Below, one piece after another: positions 41,728 through 49,803 of a DNA stretch of 64,000 nucleotides. The translations under genes were made by a program, and so were the position numbers. Every line of letters starts with the position of its first letter. Within the stretch, counting starts at the first letter, position 1. Where the stretch lies: assembly GCF_026626745.1 (NCBI RefSeq), contig NZ_JAPNJW010000001.1, positions 1,704,001 to 1,768,000 on the forward strand. The letters are read 5' to 3'. Source of the stretch: Nannocystis sp. RBIL2. Lineage in GTDB: Bacteria > Myxococcota_A > Polyangia > Nannocystales > Nannocystaceae. The notes beneath the pieces are model-generated. The model made no database searches. It saw only the letters and a program-made list of their open reading frames with translations, and was not told the origin of the DNA.

Positions 41728-42648
41728 ATGCCAATGCGCATGACACAAGACGATTCCGTCACCGCAGTGGGTCCGATGCCCACCCTCCCGCGCGCCGACG
41801 TCTGTTGGGGCTCGATCTTCGCGGGCACCCTCATCGCCGTCGGAGCGTGGCTCCTCCTCCACCTGCTCGGCATGGGAATCGGCCTCACCGCCATCCAGCC
41901 GCACGACCCTGGCTCGCTGCGCAGCGTCGGCATCGGCGCGGGGGTCTGGGCCCTCGTCGCCCCGATCCTCGCCCTCTTCGTCGGCGGCCTCGCCGTGGGC
42001 AAACTGGCCCAGCCGCAGGGGCGCGTCGGCGGCGTCATCCACGGCGCAGTCCTGTGGGCGTTGGCGACGGTGGTGTCGATCACTCTGTTGTGGATGGCGC
42101 TCACCGCGGTGATCGGCGGAGCGGTCTCGGCAGGCGCCAGCGTGGCCTCGGCTACCGCCGGCGGCGCGGTCGCGGCCGTGGGCGCCGGCGCGGGCGCCGA
42201 GCTCACGCCCGAATCGCTGGGCCTGTCGACCGACGATCTGCTGGCCCCGGTGAATCGTCGCCTGCAGACCGAGGGCAAGCCGGCCCTCACCGGCGAGCAG
42301 CTGATGGCGGCCGCGAAGAAGGCCCTGCGCACCTCGGTCCGCCAGGGTCGCTTCGACCGGCAGCTCGCCGTGAACGCCCTGGCCGAGAACACCGCGCTCT
42401 CGCCGGCCGAGGCCGCCGACATCGCGGGGCAGATCGAGCGCGGCTACGAGACCCGCAAGCACGAGTTCACCGACACCGTCCGCACCGGCGCCTTGGAGGC
42501 CGCCGAGGGCACCGGCAAGGCGCTGCTGGGGCTGTCGCTGGCGATGCTCCTGGGCCTCGGCGCGGCCGTCGGCGGCGCCCTGGTCGGCGTGCATCGCTAC
42601 CAGCAGGGCCCGCGCGCCGGGCGACGCCGCCACGAGGGCGTCGACTGA
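41728..42648 (+). CDS. Multi-span membrane protein of unknown function
   Basis: A 306-residue protein with spans near 28-50 (IFAGTLIAVGAWLLLHLLG), 68-92 (GVWALVAPILALFVGGLAVG), 105-150 (a long Gly/Ala-rich hydrophobic region) and 265-290 (LLGLSLAMLLGLGAAVGGAL). A soluble helical loop of about 100 residues lies before the last span. No catalytic motif. The start may instead be the ATG at 41740 (MTQDDSVT). A bidirectional hairpin follows the stop. Confidence 0.7.
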   Translation: MPMRMTQDDSVTAVGPMPTLPRADVCWGSIFAGTLIAVGAWLLLHLLGMGIGLTAIQPHDPGSLRSVGIGAGVWALVAPILALFVGGLAVGKLAQPQGRVGGVIHGAVLWALATVVSITLLWMALTAVIGGAVSAGASVASATAGGAVAAVGAGAGAELTPESLGLSTDDLLAPVNRRLQTEGKPALTGEQLMAAAKKALRTSVRQGRFDRQLAVNALAENTALSPAEAADIAGQIERGYETRKHEFTDTVRTGALEAAEGTGKALLGLSLAMLLGLGAAVGGALVGVHRYQQGPRAGRRRHEGVD

Positions 42649-42668
42649 CGAATTCAGGTGAGCGCGCC

Positions 42669-42711
42669 GATACGCGAATCACCGGTGCGGGGCACCGGTG
42701 ATTCGCGTATC
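42669..42711. terminator. Perfect 20-bp hairpin between convergent genes
   Basis: The arms GATACGCGAATCACCGGTGC (42669-42688) and its exact complement (42692-42711) flank a GGG loop. It lies 20 bp after the stop of the plus-strand membrane protein and 28 bp after the stop of the minus-strand gene, so it can serve both directions. Confidence 0.85.
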
Positions 42712-42739
42712 TCATTCACCACGAATCGCGCCTGCAGCC

Positions 42740-42988
42740 TCAGGGCGGGGTCGGCGACGGCGGCGGCGTCGGGCTCGGCGACGGGTTCGGGCCCTTCGGC
42801 TTGGGCGGCTTGGGCTCCGGCTTCGGCTCCGGCTTCGGCTCCGGGGCCGGCGGAGCCGCCGGCGCATCGGGCTCCGGCTGGGCGATCTTCTCGGTCTTGC
42901 CCTTCTCGGCCGCCTGGGCGGTGGCCACGGTCGCCGTCATCATGGCGATCCCCAGGAGCGATGCGAGGACTCGAATTCGATGTTGCAT
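42740..42988 (-). CDS. Small secreted Pro/Lys-rich protein
   Basis: An 82-residue protein with a signal peptide (VLASLLGIAMMTATVATAQA). The mature part is almost entirely Pro with Lys, Glu and Ser (PEPKPEPKPEPKPPKPKGPN). Such tails can span the cell wall or act as filler. No partner is evident. Confidence 0.6.
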   Translation of the reverse strand: MQHRIRVLASLLGIAMMTATVATAQAAEKGKTEKIAQPEPDAPAAPPAPEPKPEPKPEPKPPKPKGPNPSPSPTPPPSPTPP

Positions 42989-43136
42989 GAATGCCCTTTC
43001 TCGCCGACGAGCTTAACCGTCACCGGCCAGCGCGCAAATGCGGCGGATGCGTATACACACCGACCGCGCGGCGATCGTGGGGGCATTGTGCTCGACCTCG
43101 CAAGCGGCGGCGACGCCTGCCCGCATCGGCGGGGCG

Positions 43137-43904
43137 CTACGGGACGGCGCTGCGGCACACGTTGTCGATGCACACCGCGACGATCTCGTCCTTGTCGGCG
43201 GTCGACTCGCCGTCCTCGGCGTCGGTCGCCTCCGGCGCGCAGTCGCAGAACGGCTCGAACGTGCACGGGGCGGCGGCGGATTGCCACGCCTCGATGGATT
43301 GCGTGTTGACGCTGTACGCGTCGACCGAGCCGCAGCAATCGCTCTGGTGGAACACCACGAGGCAGTCCTGGTCGAACTGGCACGACCGGTCGATGCCGGG
43401 CGCGTCCAGCGGGGGATCTTCGCACAGCTGGCCGCCGCCGGTCTCGACCCCGCTCGAGCTCGAGGTGCCGGTCTGCTGGGTGTCGGAGCCCCAGCTCGAG
43501 CTGCTCGACGTCTCCTCCGGACCGGATGTCGAGGTGGTGGAGGTGCTGGTCTGGTCGGTGTCGGATCCCGCGCTCGAGCTGCTCGACGTCGCCTCCGGGC
43601 CGGTCGTCGAGGTGGAGCTCGTCCCCTCGGAGCCCGCGCTCGAGCTGCTCGACGTCGCCTCCGGGCCGGTCGTCGAAGTGGAGCTCGTCCCCTCGGAGCC
43701 CGCGCTCGTGGTGCTGGAGCTGCTCCCGTCGGAGCCCGCGCTCGAGCTGCTCGACGTCGCGTCGGCGGTGTCCTCGTTCGAGCCGTCCGAGTCGGAGTCG
43801 GTCGACGAGTCGTAGTTCGGCTCGCCGAGGAGCTTGGCGTTGAGGGTGCAACCGCCGAGCGTCAGCGCGGCGAGGGGGAGGATGCTCAAAAAGTTGAATG
43901 CCAT
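43137..43904 (-). CDS. Ser/Thr-stalk lipoprotein with Cys-rich C-terminal domain
   Basis: A 255-residue protein. The signal ends in a good lipobox (LPLAALTLGGCTLN). Residues 30-155 are a Ser/Thr/Gly/Glu stalk with 22-residue repeats (AGSEGTSSTSTTGPEATSSS). The last 100 residues form a domain with nine Cys (CQFDQDCLVVFHQSDCCGS, CTFEPFCDCAPE, CIDNVCRS), a pattern common in Nannocystis-type lipoproteins. The stalk likely carries the domain away from the membrane. A 14-bp-period repeat lies about 70 bp upstream. Confidence 0.75.
   Translation of the reverse strand: MAFNFLSILPLAALTLGGCTLNAKLLGEPNYDSSTDSDSDGSNEDTADATSSSSSAGSDGSSSSTTSAGSEGTSSTSTTGPEATSSSSSAGSEGTSSTSTTGPEATSSSSSAGSDTDQTSTSTTSTSGPEETSSSSSWGSDTQQTGTSSSSGVETGGGQLCEDPPLDAPGIDRSCQFDQDCLVVFHQSDCCGSVDAYSVNTQSIEAWQSAAAPCTFEPFCDCAPEATDAEDGESTADKDEIVAVCIDNVCRSAVP
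43567..43698. repeat. 66-bp tandem repeat in the lipoprotein stalk
   Basis: Two nearly identical 66-bp units (43567-43632, 43633-43698; one base differs in the compared part) encode 22-residue Ser/Thr blocks; partial copies flank them. Copy number may vary. Confidence 0.8.
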
Positions 43905-43970
43905 GTTTGCCTCTGTGCCCGGTGAATGTCCATACCCCCGCGCTTTCGTTGGCCCCGTCGCGAGAAAAAT

Positions 43971-43994
43971 CGACATGTCCGCCCGGACATGGGA
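43971..43994. repeat. 14-bp-period palindrome array, site B (2 units)
   Basis: CGACATGTCC, the spacer GCCC, and GGACATGGGA. It ends 3 bp from the stop codon of the anti-sigma-like gene (43997) and lies about 70 bp upstream of the Ser/Thr lipoprotein start. Confidence 0.65.
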
Positions 43995-43996
43995 TC

Positions 43997-44899
43997 TCAG
44001 CGCACGCCGCAGGACCGGCGCACCCGCTCGGCCGAGAGCGAGCCGGGGTGCGCGCGCAAGAACGCCTCCGCCGCGCTCGCGCCGTCGGCCCGACCCGCGG
44101 CGCACAGCGCCACCGCCCGCAGCGCGGCCGCCTCCTCGCGCAGCGCCCCTGCCGGGAAGCGCCGGTGGTAGTCGTCGAGCCGCGCCAGCGCCTGCTCGGC
44201 GCTCCCGCCCGCGAGCGAATCGTTGACCGCCCGCACGATCGCCAGCTCCTCTGCCAGCGCGTCGCCGCCGCCGCCCGTGGCGTTCGTCGGACCCGGGGTG
44301 TCCGCATTCGTCGCAGCGGCGCCCGCCTTGTCCACGCTGGCACCATTCGCCGCGGCGGGCGTGCCGGCGGAACCGCGAGCCGTGGCCGCGCCGGGGCCGC
44401 GACCTTGCGGCTTCGCCGGGGTCGAAATCATCGCAGCGCCGCGATTCGCGTCGCTGGACGCCGTCGCGCCGTCGGCTTCGTCGTTCGCGCCCGGTCGCTG
44501 CAGCGGCGGCTCGGTGTCCGCGGCCTGCTCCGGCACGACATCGATCGTGGCCGACCCGCCGCCCTGCCGCACCCGCGACGTCACCGAGGTGCTCGCGGCC
44601 TCGTCGGCCGACTGCAGCGCGGCCGCCGAGCGGGCCGCGTCGGCGTCGGCGTCGAGGCGCCGCGGCGACAGCTTGAAGGCGAGCGCCAGCGCAGCCGCGA
44701 CCAGGCCGACCACCGCCACGCCGAGCCACTGACGCGAGCTGCTGCGCGGCCGCAACGGCACGACCCGCGCCTCCTCGGCCGCGGCCGCGCTGCGCCGCAC
44801 CGACGCCAGCAGGCGCTCGGTGGCGGCGGACGACGGCCCGGCGTCACGACGGTAAGCGGCCAGCAAGGCGCGTGCGCGCGGATCGAGTTCGTCAGCCAT
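43997..44899 (-). CDS. Anti-sigma-like single-pass membrane protein with TPR-like tail
   Basis: A 300-residue protein. A short cytoplasmic N-terminus (LDPRARALLAAYRRDAGP) precedes one span at about 60-80 (WLGVAVVGLVAAALALAFKL). A long Ala/Gly/Pro-rich linker follows. The C-terminal 90 residues are helical repeats (IVRAVNDSLAGGSAEQALA, then RLDDYHRRFP and EAFLRAHPG). It overlaps the end of the ECF sigma gene by 8 bp, the classical sigma/anti-sigma arrangement, and probably holds the sigma factor at the membrane. No zinc-binding HxxxCxxC motif is present, so the contact would differ from ZAS anti-sigmas. Confidence 0.75.
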   Translation of the reverse strand: MADELDPRARALLAAYRRDAGPSSAATERLLASVRRSAAAAEEARVVPLRPRSSSRQWLGVAVVGLVAAALALAFKLSPRRLDADADAARSAAALQSADEAASTSVTSRVRQGGGSATIDVVPEQAADTEPPLQRPGANDEADGATASSDANRGAAMISTPAKPQGRGPGAATARGSAGTPAAANGASVDKAGAAATNADTPGPTNATGGGGDALAEELAIVRAVNDSLAGGSAEQALARLDDYHRRFPAGALREEAAALRAVALCAAGRADGASAAEAFLRAHPGSLSAERVRRSCGVR

Positions 44900-45470
44900 G
44901 GGGACCTCCCGTCGCGCCGCCGTGCAAGGCCGCGACGAACGCGGCGAACCGCGACCTCGCCGCGCGCAGCCGCGTGTACACGGTGTTGACATTGAGATCG
45001 AGGGCCGCGCTCACCTCGTGCGCGCGCAGGCCCTCGATCTCGAACAGTTCGAAGACCACCCGCTGCTCGGGGGTCAGCGTGGCCAGGAATTGCGCCACGG
45101 TCGCGGCGGCCTGCGAGCGCTCGAGCCACTCCGCCGGCCCCTCCGCCGGCCCGGGCTCGGGCACCTCGGCGTGCCGCCGCTGTCGCCGCTGATCGCCGCG
45201 CCGGCGGTTGCTGGCGATCCCGCGCGTGATGGCGTAGAGCCAGGTCGTGATCGCCGCGCTGCCGTCGAACTCCGGCAGGCGCCGCAGCACGACTAGAAAC
45301 ACCTCGTGGGCCGCGTCCTCGATCTCCGGCTCGGGCACGCCCAGGCGCCGCAGGTTGCGCCACACGAAGCCGACGTGCTCGCGGTAGACCGCCTCGAATT
45401 CGCGATCGGCGGCCGACGCCTGGGCGGACGGTTCATCGGCGAGCGGGCCTGGCATGGCGGCGGCGATCAT
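44892..45470 (-). CDS. ECF-type RNA polymerase sigma factor
   Basis: A 192-residue protein. Region 2 is clear (FEAVYREHVGFVWRNLRRLG, DAAHEVFLVVLRRL, TTWLYAITRGIASNRRR), as is region 4 (LTPEQRVVFELFEIEGL, ALDLNVNTVYTRLRAARSRF). It overlaps the anti-sigma-like gene and starts 49 bp after the beta-barrel gene, so it is probably read from the same message. Two further in-frame starts lie near the N-terminus (M6). The target promoters are not known. Confidence 0.92.
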   Translation of the reverse strand: MIAAAMPGPLADEPSAQASAADREFEAVYREHVGFVWRNLRRLGVPEPEIEDAAHEVFLVVLRRLPEFDGSAAITTWLYAITRGIASNRRRGDQRRQRRHAEVPEPGPAEGPAEWLERSQAAATVAQFLATLTPEQRVVFELFEIEGLRAHEVSAALDLNVNTVYTRLRAARSRFAAFVAALHGGATGGPHG

Positions 45471-45519
45471 GCGCGCCGGCGTTCATGTCCGGGTCCGGCG
45501 AGAATCGTTGGGCCGCCGC

Positions 45520-46686
45520 TCACGGCAACCGCACCTCGACGCCGAGGGTCCCGGTGGCGCCCACGGGCGCGCTGCAGCAGACCTCGCCGGCCTGGGCGAC
45601 CTCGAAGCGCACGCGGGTCAGCATCACCAGCAGCTCGGCGCCGAGGGTCAGCGCCACCCTGGGGGCCACCCGCACGTGCAGGCTCGGCCCCACGGTCGCG
45701 GCCGCCCACGCCGAGGTGGCCCGGTACGAGGCCGCGAGGTCGCCGATCCCGCGCCCGCGCAGGACCCCCGCCGCGACGCCGGCGCACAGCGGCGCCTCGA
45801 CCCGGCCCTTGCCGACGATCCCGCAGCCCTGCACGCCGGTGGCCGCCAGCCACATCCGCCCGCCCACGTCCGGATCCCCGGCCGCGGGCAGGTCGCGCGG
45901 CAGCCAGAAGCTCTGCGTCAACGCCACCGACCAGTGCCGGCCACGCAAGCCGACCGCGGCCCGCAGCAGCGCCGAGACCCCCGGCAGCGCGCCCGCGCCG
46001 ATGCCCGCGCCCAGGCCCAGGGTGGCCTTCGGCGGGTTGCGCGGGCGAATGGGGGCCGGTGCCCCCGATCGAGTCTCCCGTCCGGTGCCGGCGCCTGGCA
46101 GTTCGGGCTCGAGTTCGCCCTCGGCGCCGGGCGGCCAACCGGTCTCCGGAGCCTCTGCCGGGCTGCCGGGCGCCGGCTCCGGAACCGCGGCCTGGCTCCC
46201 CGGCACCTCCGCACCCGCGGCCGGCCCTTTCGGTGCATCCTGACTCGCCGGCCCTCCCGGGGCTGCCTGATTCGCAGCCGGCCCTCCCGGCGCCTCCTGG
46301 ACCGAGCTCCCGGGCGCCTCCTCTGGAAGGGGGCCGGCAGCTTGCTGCAGCTCCGGCGCCGCCGCGATGGCGGTCAGCAGCGCGGCAGCCTCGGCCAGCG
46401 CCTCGCAACGGTCGCCCTCGAGGCTGCGGCGGCCCTGCCCTTCGCGGCTGGTGATGGTCGCGTCCAGCCGCCAGCGCCCGCCCGGCAGCGCCTCGACGCG
46501 CAGGTTCACCTGCGGGGCCTGGCCGGTCCGCGCCGGCGCCCGCGCCAGCAGCGCGGCGATCTGCGCCTTCACCGAGGCCTCGTCGGGGCAGCCGGGCGGC
46601 GCCTCCCAGCGGACCTCCGGCATCACCGGGCCCTGCCCGGGCCCAGGCCCGAGGAGCAGCGCGGCGCACGTGGTGAGCGCGAGCAT
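45520..46686 (-). CDS. Exported protein with Pro/Ala linker and beta-barrel-like end
   Basis: A 388-residue protein with a signal peptide (MLALTTCAALLLGPGPG). A domain at about 25-115 holds three Cys. A Pro/Gly/Ala/Glu linker runs to about 215. The C-terminal 170 residues are alternating strands (ATLGLGAGIGAGALPGVSAL, TVGPSLHVRVAPRVALTLGA) ending in TLGVEVRLP, typical of an outer-membrane barrel. It stands immediately upstream of an ECF sigma and its partner, so it may be their envelope sensor or target. Confidence 0.7.
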   Translation of the reverse strand: MLALTTCAALLLGPGPGQGPVMPEVRWEAPPGCPDEASVKAQIAALLARAPARTGQAPQVNLRVEALPGGRWRLDATITSREGQGRRSLEGDRCEALAEAAALLTAIAAAPELQQAAGPLPEEAPGSSVQEAPGGPAANQAAPGGPASQDAPKGPAAGAEVPGSQAAVPEPAPGSPAEAPETGWPPGAEGELEPELPGAGTGRETRSGAPAPIRPRNPPKATLGLGAGIGAGALPGVSALLRAAVGLRGRHWSVALTQSFWLPRDLPAAGDPDVGGRMWLAATGVQGCGIVGKGRVEAPLCAGVAAGVLRGRGIGDLAASYRATSAWAAATVGPSLHVRVAPRVALTLGAELLVMLTRVRFEVAQAGEVCCSAPVGATGTLGVEVRLP

Positions 46687-47189
46687 CGGCGGCGCAGCCT
46701 AGCCGGCCTCGGTCGCGAACCCAACCCCGAAGCGCACGCGGCAATTCGCGCCCGCGCTGTCGACAATGCCGTGTCGGCGCGGACATGCAGCCGCCCGCTG
46801 CACGCGGAGCGATGCGAGTCTTCCATGCCATCCATGCAGACGCGAGCGAATGTCGCGTCCATCGCCAGGCCTCCTCCACACTATCCATACAGCGAGACAC
46901 GAAAGATTACGCATCTGCAGATTCGCCAGATCCATTCCTGATACCAACCCTCACCCGCAAGATCACGACCTACGCAGCGAAGCATCGCTCGCCGATCGCT
47001 ACACGTGTCATTCCCGCGACTCGCAAGATCGCCGGATGCCCCCGACCGCGATGCACCCCGCTGTCGGGCTGCGAGCCCGCCGCTCCACGCTTCATCGGTG
47101 CCCCCTGCCTCGCCGCTCGTGCGTATCTGCGAAAACCTCGGCCGCGCCGCGGTTGCATCTCTCGCAGCACCTGGCGGATGCTCGCGCCC
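46687..47189. other. Divergent intergenic stretch with repeat site C
   Basis: About 500 bp between the barrel gene and the plus-strand lipoprotein. Apart from the two-unit palindrome array at 46767-46790 I see no feature. The open frame from 46785 into the lipoprotein has no protein-like character before 47178. Confidence 0.4.
46767..46790. repeat. 14-bp-period palindrome array, site C (2 units)
   Basis: TGCCGTGTCG, the spacer GCGC, and GGACATGCAG. It is the most degenerate of the six sites and lies 80 bp upstream of the barrel gene start. Confidence 0.5.
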
Positions 47190-48083
47190 ATGCGTCCGCG
47201 CCTCGCCCGCTCCTCCCTCCCCGGCCTCCTACTCCGCCGCCTCGGCGCCCTCGTCCTGTGCGGCCTCTTGGCCTGCGGCGACGCCGGCTCGACCGGCAGC
47301 GACGGCGACACCCAGGCCACCACCCAGAGCGAGACCGGCGAGGCGGTGTGCGGCGACGGTGAGGTCGCGGGCGGCGAGGTCTGCGACGACGGCCCGGACA
47401 ACGGCGTGGGCGGCAAGTGCAAGGCCGACTGCAGCGGCCTGCTCGTGGCGACCGTCGAGGGCGACGCGATCCCGTTCGACGCCAGCCCGAACGGGCGGAT
47501 CGCCGGCGCCGAGGTTGCGATCCTCGAGTTCCCCGACCGCACCGTGGTCACCGGCGCCGACGGCAAGTTCAAGTTCGAGGGCCTGCCGGTCGGCGCAGAC
47601 GTCACTCTGACGATGACGCACCCCGACTATCACCCGATCCAGACCGGCACCCACGTCGTGCCCGAGGCGGGCCTGCAGCGCATCACCTTCCAGGCGGTCA
47701 CCCACGCCATCTACGACGCCCTGGCCGCGATCGTCATGGTCACCCCGAACGAGAGCGAGTACTGCCAGATGGTCACGACCGTGACGCGCGTCGGCAAGTC
47801 GATCTACGACGAGGGCGCCCACGGCGAGGCCGCCGTGCTCGTCACCCTCGACCCGCCGCTGCCGGCCGAGAACGGCCCGATCTACTTCAACTCGAGCGTG
47901 ATCCCCGAGCCCGGCCTGACCGAGACCAGCGACGACGGCGGCGTCCTGTTCGTCCAGGTCCCGCCCGGCGAATACACGTGGACGGCCACCAAGGCCGGCG
48001 CCGAGTTCCGCCAAGTGCGCATGAAGTGCCGCGCCGGCTGGCTGATCAACGCCGCCCCGCCGTGGGGCCTGCAGCGGCTGTGA
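47190..48083 (+). CDS. Lipoprotein with carboxypeptidase-regulatory-like domain
   Basis: A 297-residue protein. ATG 47190 (or 47178) gives a lipoprotein signal (LLLRRLGALVLCGLLACGD). A partial DUF4215-type Cys motif follows (CGDGEVAGGEVCDDGPDN). A carboxypeptidase-D regulatory-like beta sandwich comes next (GRIAGAEVAILEFPDRTVVT, FKFEGLPVGADVTLTMTHPD), then a second beta domain to the end. Such domains mediate adhesion or stability rather than catalysis. It is followed by repeat site D and converges with the TPR gene. Confidence 0.75.
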   Translation: MRPRLARSSLPGLLLRRLGALVLCGLLACGDAGSTGSDGDTQATTQSETGEAVCGDGEVAGGEVCDDGPDNGVGGKCKADCSGLLVATVEGDAIPFDASPNGRIAGAEVAILEFPDRTVVTGADGKFKFEGLPVGADVTLTMTHPDYHPIQTGTHVVPEAGLQRITFQAVTHAIYDALAAIVMVTPNESEYCQMVTTVTRVGKSIYDEGAHGEAAVLVTLDPPLPAENGPIYFNSSVIPEPGLTETSDDGGVLFVQVPPGEYTWTATKAGAEFRQVRMKCRAGWLINAAPPWGLQRL

Positions 48084-48172
48084 GAGCGGTCGGCGCGGTC
48101 AGGCCTTCGCGGCCCGGGATGCCCCGGGCCGCACCCGCGCGACGTCTCGTCTGCCCCTTCAGACAGGTCCAA

Positions 48173-48210
48173 AAATATGTCAGATCGGACATATCCGAGC
48201 GGACATGTCC
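48173..48210. repeat. 14-bp-period palindrome array, site D (3 units)
   Basis: AAATATGTCA, GATC, GGACATATCC, GAGC, GGACATGTCC: three 10-bp units with 4-bp spacers, between two convergent genes. The last unit is a perfect palindrome. Confidence 0.75.
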
Positions 48211-48253
48211 TTCTCGCCCTCCCGCTCGCCACGCAGGCCCCAGCCGCGGCGGC

Positions 48254-49543
48254 TCACGCCTCTTTCGGGATGTTCGCCTCGGCGGCCTGCGCCGCCTCCT
48301 CCTCACCGAGCGCGCGGTGGCACTTGGCGATGTTCTCCCACGCGGACGCGAAGGTCGGTTCGACCTCGAGGTAGCGCTTGAGGTGCCAGATCGCCGGGCG
48401 CCAGCGGCCGAGGCGGACCATCGCGTTGCCGAGGTTGTTGTGCGTCGGCGCGTGGTCCGGGTCGATCAGCAGCGCCTCGCAGAGCGCGTCCACGGCCTCG
48501 TGGTCGTCCTCGCTCGCCGTGCCGCACTGGAAGTGCACATCCGCGTCCTGGCTGTTGCGCCCGCGCAGCGCGGCGAACTGCGCCGCCCCGTCGGCCGCGC
48601 GGTCGAGCGTGTGCAAGATCCGGAACCCCGCGTTGAAGGCATCCACGTAGCGAGTGCGGGGCCCGAACAGGCGCTTGCCCTCCCCGAGCTTGCGCAGCGC
48701 GTCGTCGTCGAGCGCGTCGGGGTCGTCGCCGTCCAGGCTGGGCACCCCGATCGCAGTCAGCGACGGGCGCGCGGCCACCAGCGCCGGGAGCACCGCGTGG
48801 TGGTTGGCGCCGAAGAAGCCGAGCTCGGTGATCTGCGGCAGCAGGGCGATCACGACCGCCGGATCGACCGAGAAGTAGCTCTCCCAGCCGAGGCGGACGA
48901 GCCGCGGCAGGCGGGCCTCCTTCAGCGTCGCCATCACCGCGGCGTCGGGCTCGACGAGGCCGCAGTTCATCGCCTTGACCCACAGGCTGGTCAGCTCCGG
49001 CAGCTCGAGCCCGGCCAGCGACGACGTGTCGTCGAGGTAGAGCTCGATCACCAGCTCGGTCGCGTGGGCCAGCGCGTTGGCGGCCGCCACCAGGCGCCCC
49101 GAGTTCTCGCTCTCGTCGAGGACCTCGCCGGTGTCCGGGTCGACGTTGTCGCCGTTGAGGTGAAATCGCGTGACTCGCAGCGGCTGGCGGGCCGCCACCT
49201 CGATCCACGCCTCCGTCCCGTCGTCGAGGCGCAGCTCGATCTCCTCGAGCTGCGCCAGCGCCGGGGCGGCCGCGATCTCGGGCCACAACGCCGCCGCCTC
49301 GCGGGTGCTCAGAGTGACGTGCCGGACCCAGCCGTCGAAGATCGCCACCTTCGCGTCCTTCGGCAGCGGCCCGAGCAGCTCGGCGCGGGCCTGCTTCAGC
49401 AGCTGCTGGCCGCGCTTGACCTGCTTGGCGTCGAATTCGACCTGCCCTCGCGTGGCGAGAAACTCGAGCAGCTTGGCGTGCTTCGATCCGAGCGGGTCGC
49501 CGGCTCCCGGCGTGGAGGTGGTGGGATTCGCCTTTTTCGTCAT
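48254..49543 (-). CDS. LRR-like and TPR-containing cytoplasmic protein
   Basis: A 429-residue protein. I chose ATG 49543 (MTKKANPTT) because the upstream 19 codons look untranslated. The N-terminal 90 residues resemble the small helical domain that begins many myxobacterial repeat proteins. The middle has irregular Leu-rich repeats (LAQLEEIELRLDDGTEAWIE, LPELTSLWVKAMNCGL). The end carries two TPRs (PTHNNLGNAMVRLGRWRPAI, SAWENIAKCHRALGEEEAA). No signal peptide. Probably a protein-binding scaffold; partner unknown. Confidence 0.7.
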   Translation of the reverse strand: MTKKANPTTSTPGAGDPLGSKHAKLLEFLATRGQVEFDAKQVKRGQQLLKQARAELLGPLPKDAKVAIFDGWVRHVTLSTREAAALWPEIAAAPALAQLEEIELRLDDGTEAWIEVAARQPLRVTRFHLNGDNVDPDTGEVLDESENSGRLVAAANALAHATELVIELYLDDTSSLAGLELPELTSLWVKAMNCGLVEPDAAVMATLKEARLPRLVRLGWESYFSVDPAVVIALLPQITELGFFGANHHAVLPALVAARPSLTAIGVPSLDGDDPDALDDDALRKLGEGKRLFGPRTRYVDAFNAGFRILHTLDRAADGAAQFAALRGRNSQDADVHFQCGTASEDDHEAVDALCEALLIDPDHAPTHNNLGNAMVRLGRWRPAIWHLKRYLEVEPTFASAWENIAKCHRALGEEEAAQAAEANIPKEA

Positions 49544-49759
49544 CGTGTTCGCGGGGGGATTTTGGGGGTTGTCGCGGCGGTGCGCGACGATCGACGGCAC
49601 CGCGCGCGCACGCTAGCACGGGCCCGCGCAGCGCCTCCCCGCGGGGCCGCGGGGATGCAAGACTTGGCTCACTCGCCCGCCTCGACGCACAGGATGTTCC
49701 CCCTCGGGAATGCCACGACCATTGCATCGTGCCGGGTCCGGCCGCGCCGGCGACTGGTT

Positions 49760-49783
49760 GCACCTGTCCCATCGGACATCTCG
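49760..49783. repeat. 14-bp-period palindrome array, site E (2 units)
   Basis: GCACCTGTCC, the spacer CATC, and GGACATCTCG. It lies 21 bp downstream of the stop of the LysR gene. Confidence 0.55.
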
Positions 49784-49803
49784 GCGCGCCGGGCCGGAAC
49801 CCC

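Noticed and set aside
42669..42711. Perfect 20-bp inverted repeat considered as an IS end or attachment site
   Set aside because: It sits directly between two convergent stops with a 3-nt loop and no second copy or target duplication, so a bidirectional terminator explains it.
43567..43698. Tandem repeat considered as a CRISPR array
   Set aside because: The units adjoin without spacers and encode an in-frame Ser/Thr stalk.
45481..45500. A possible seventh copy of the 14-bp-period element (ATGTCCGGGTCCGG)
   Set aside because: Only one unit resembles the consensus; the second does not.
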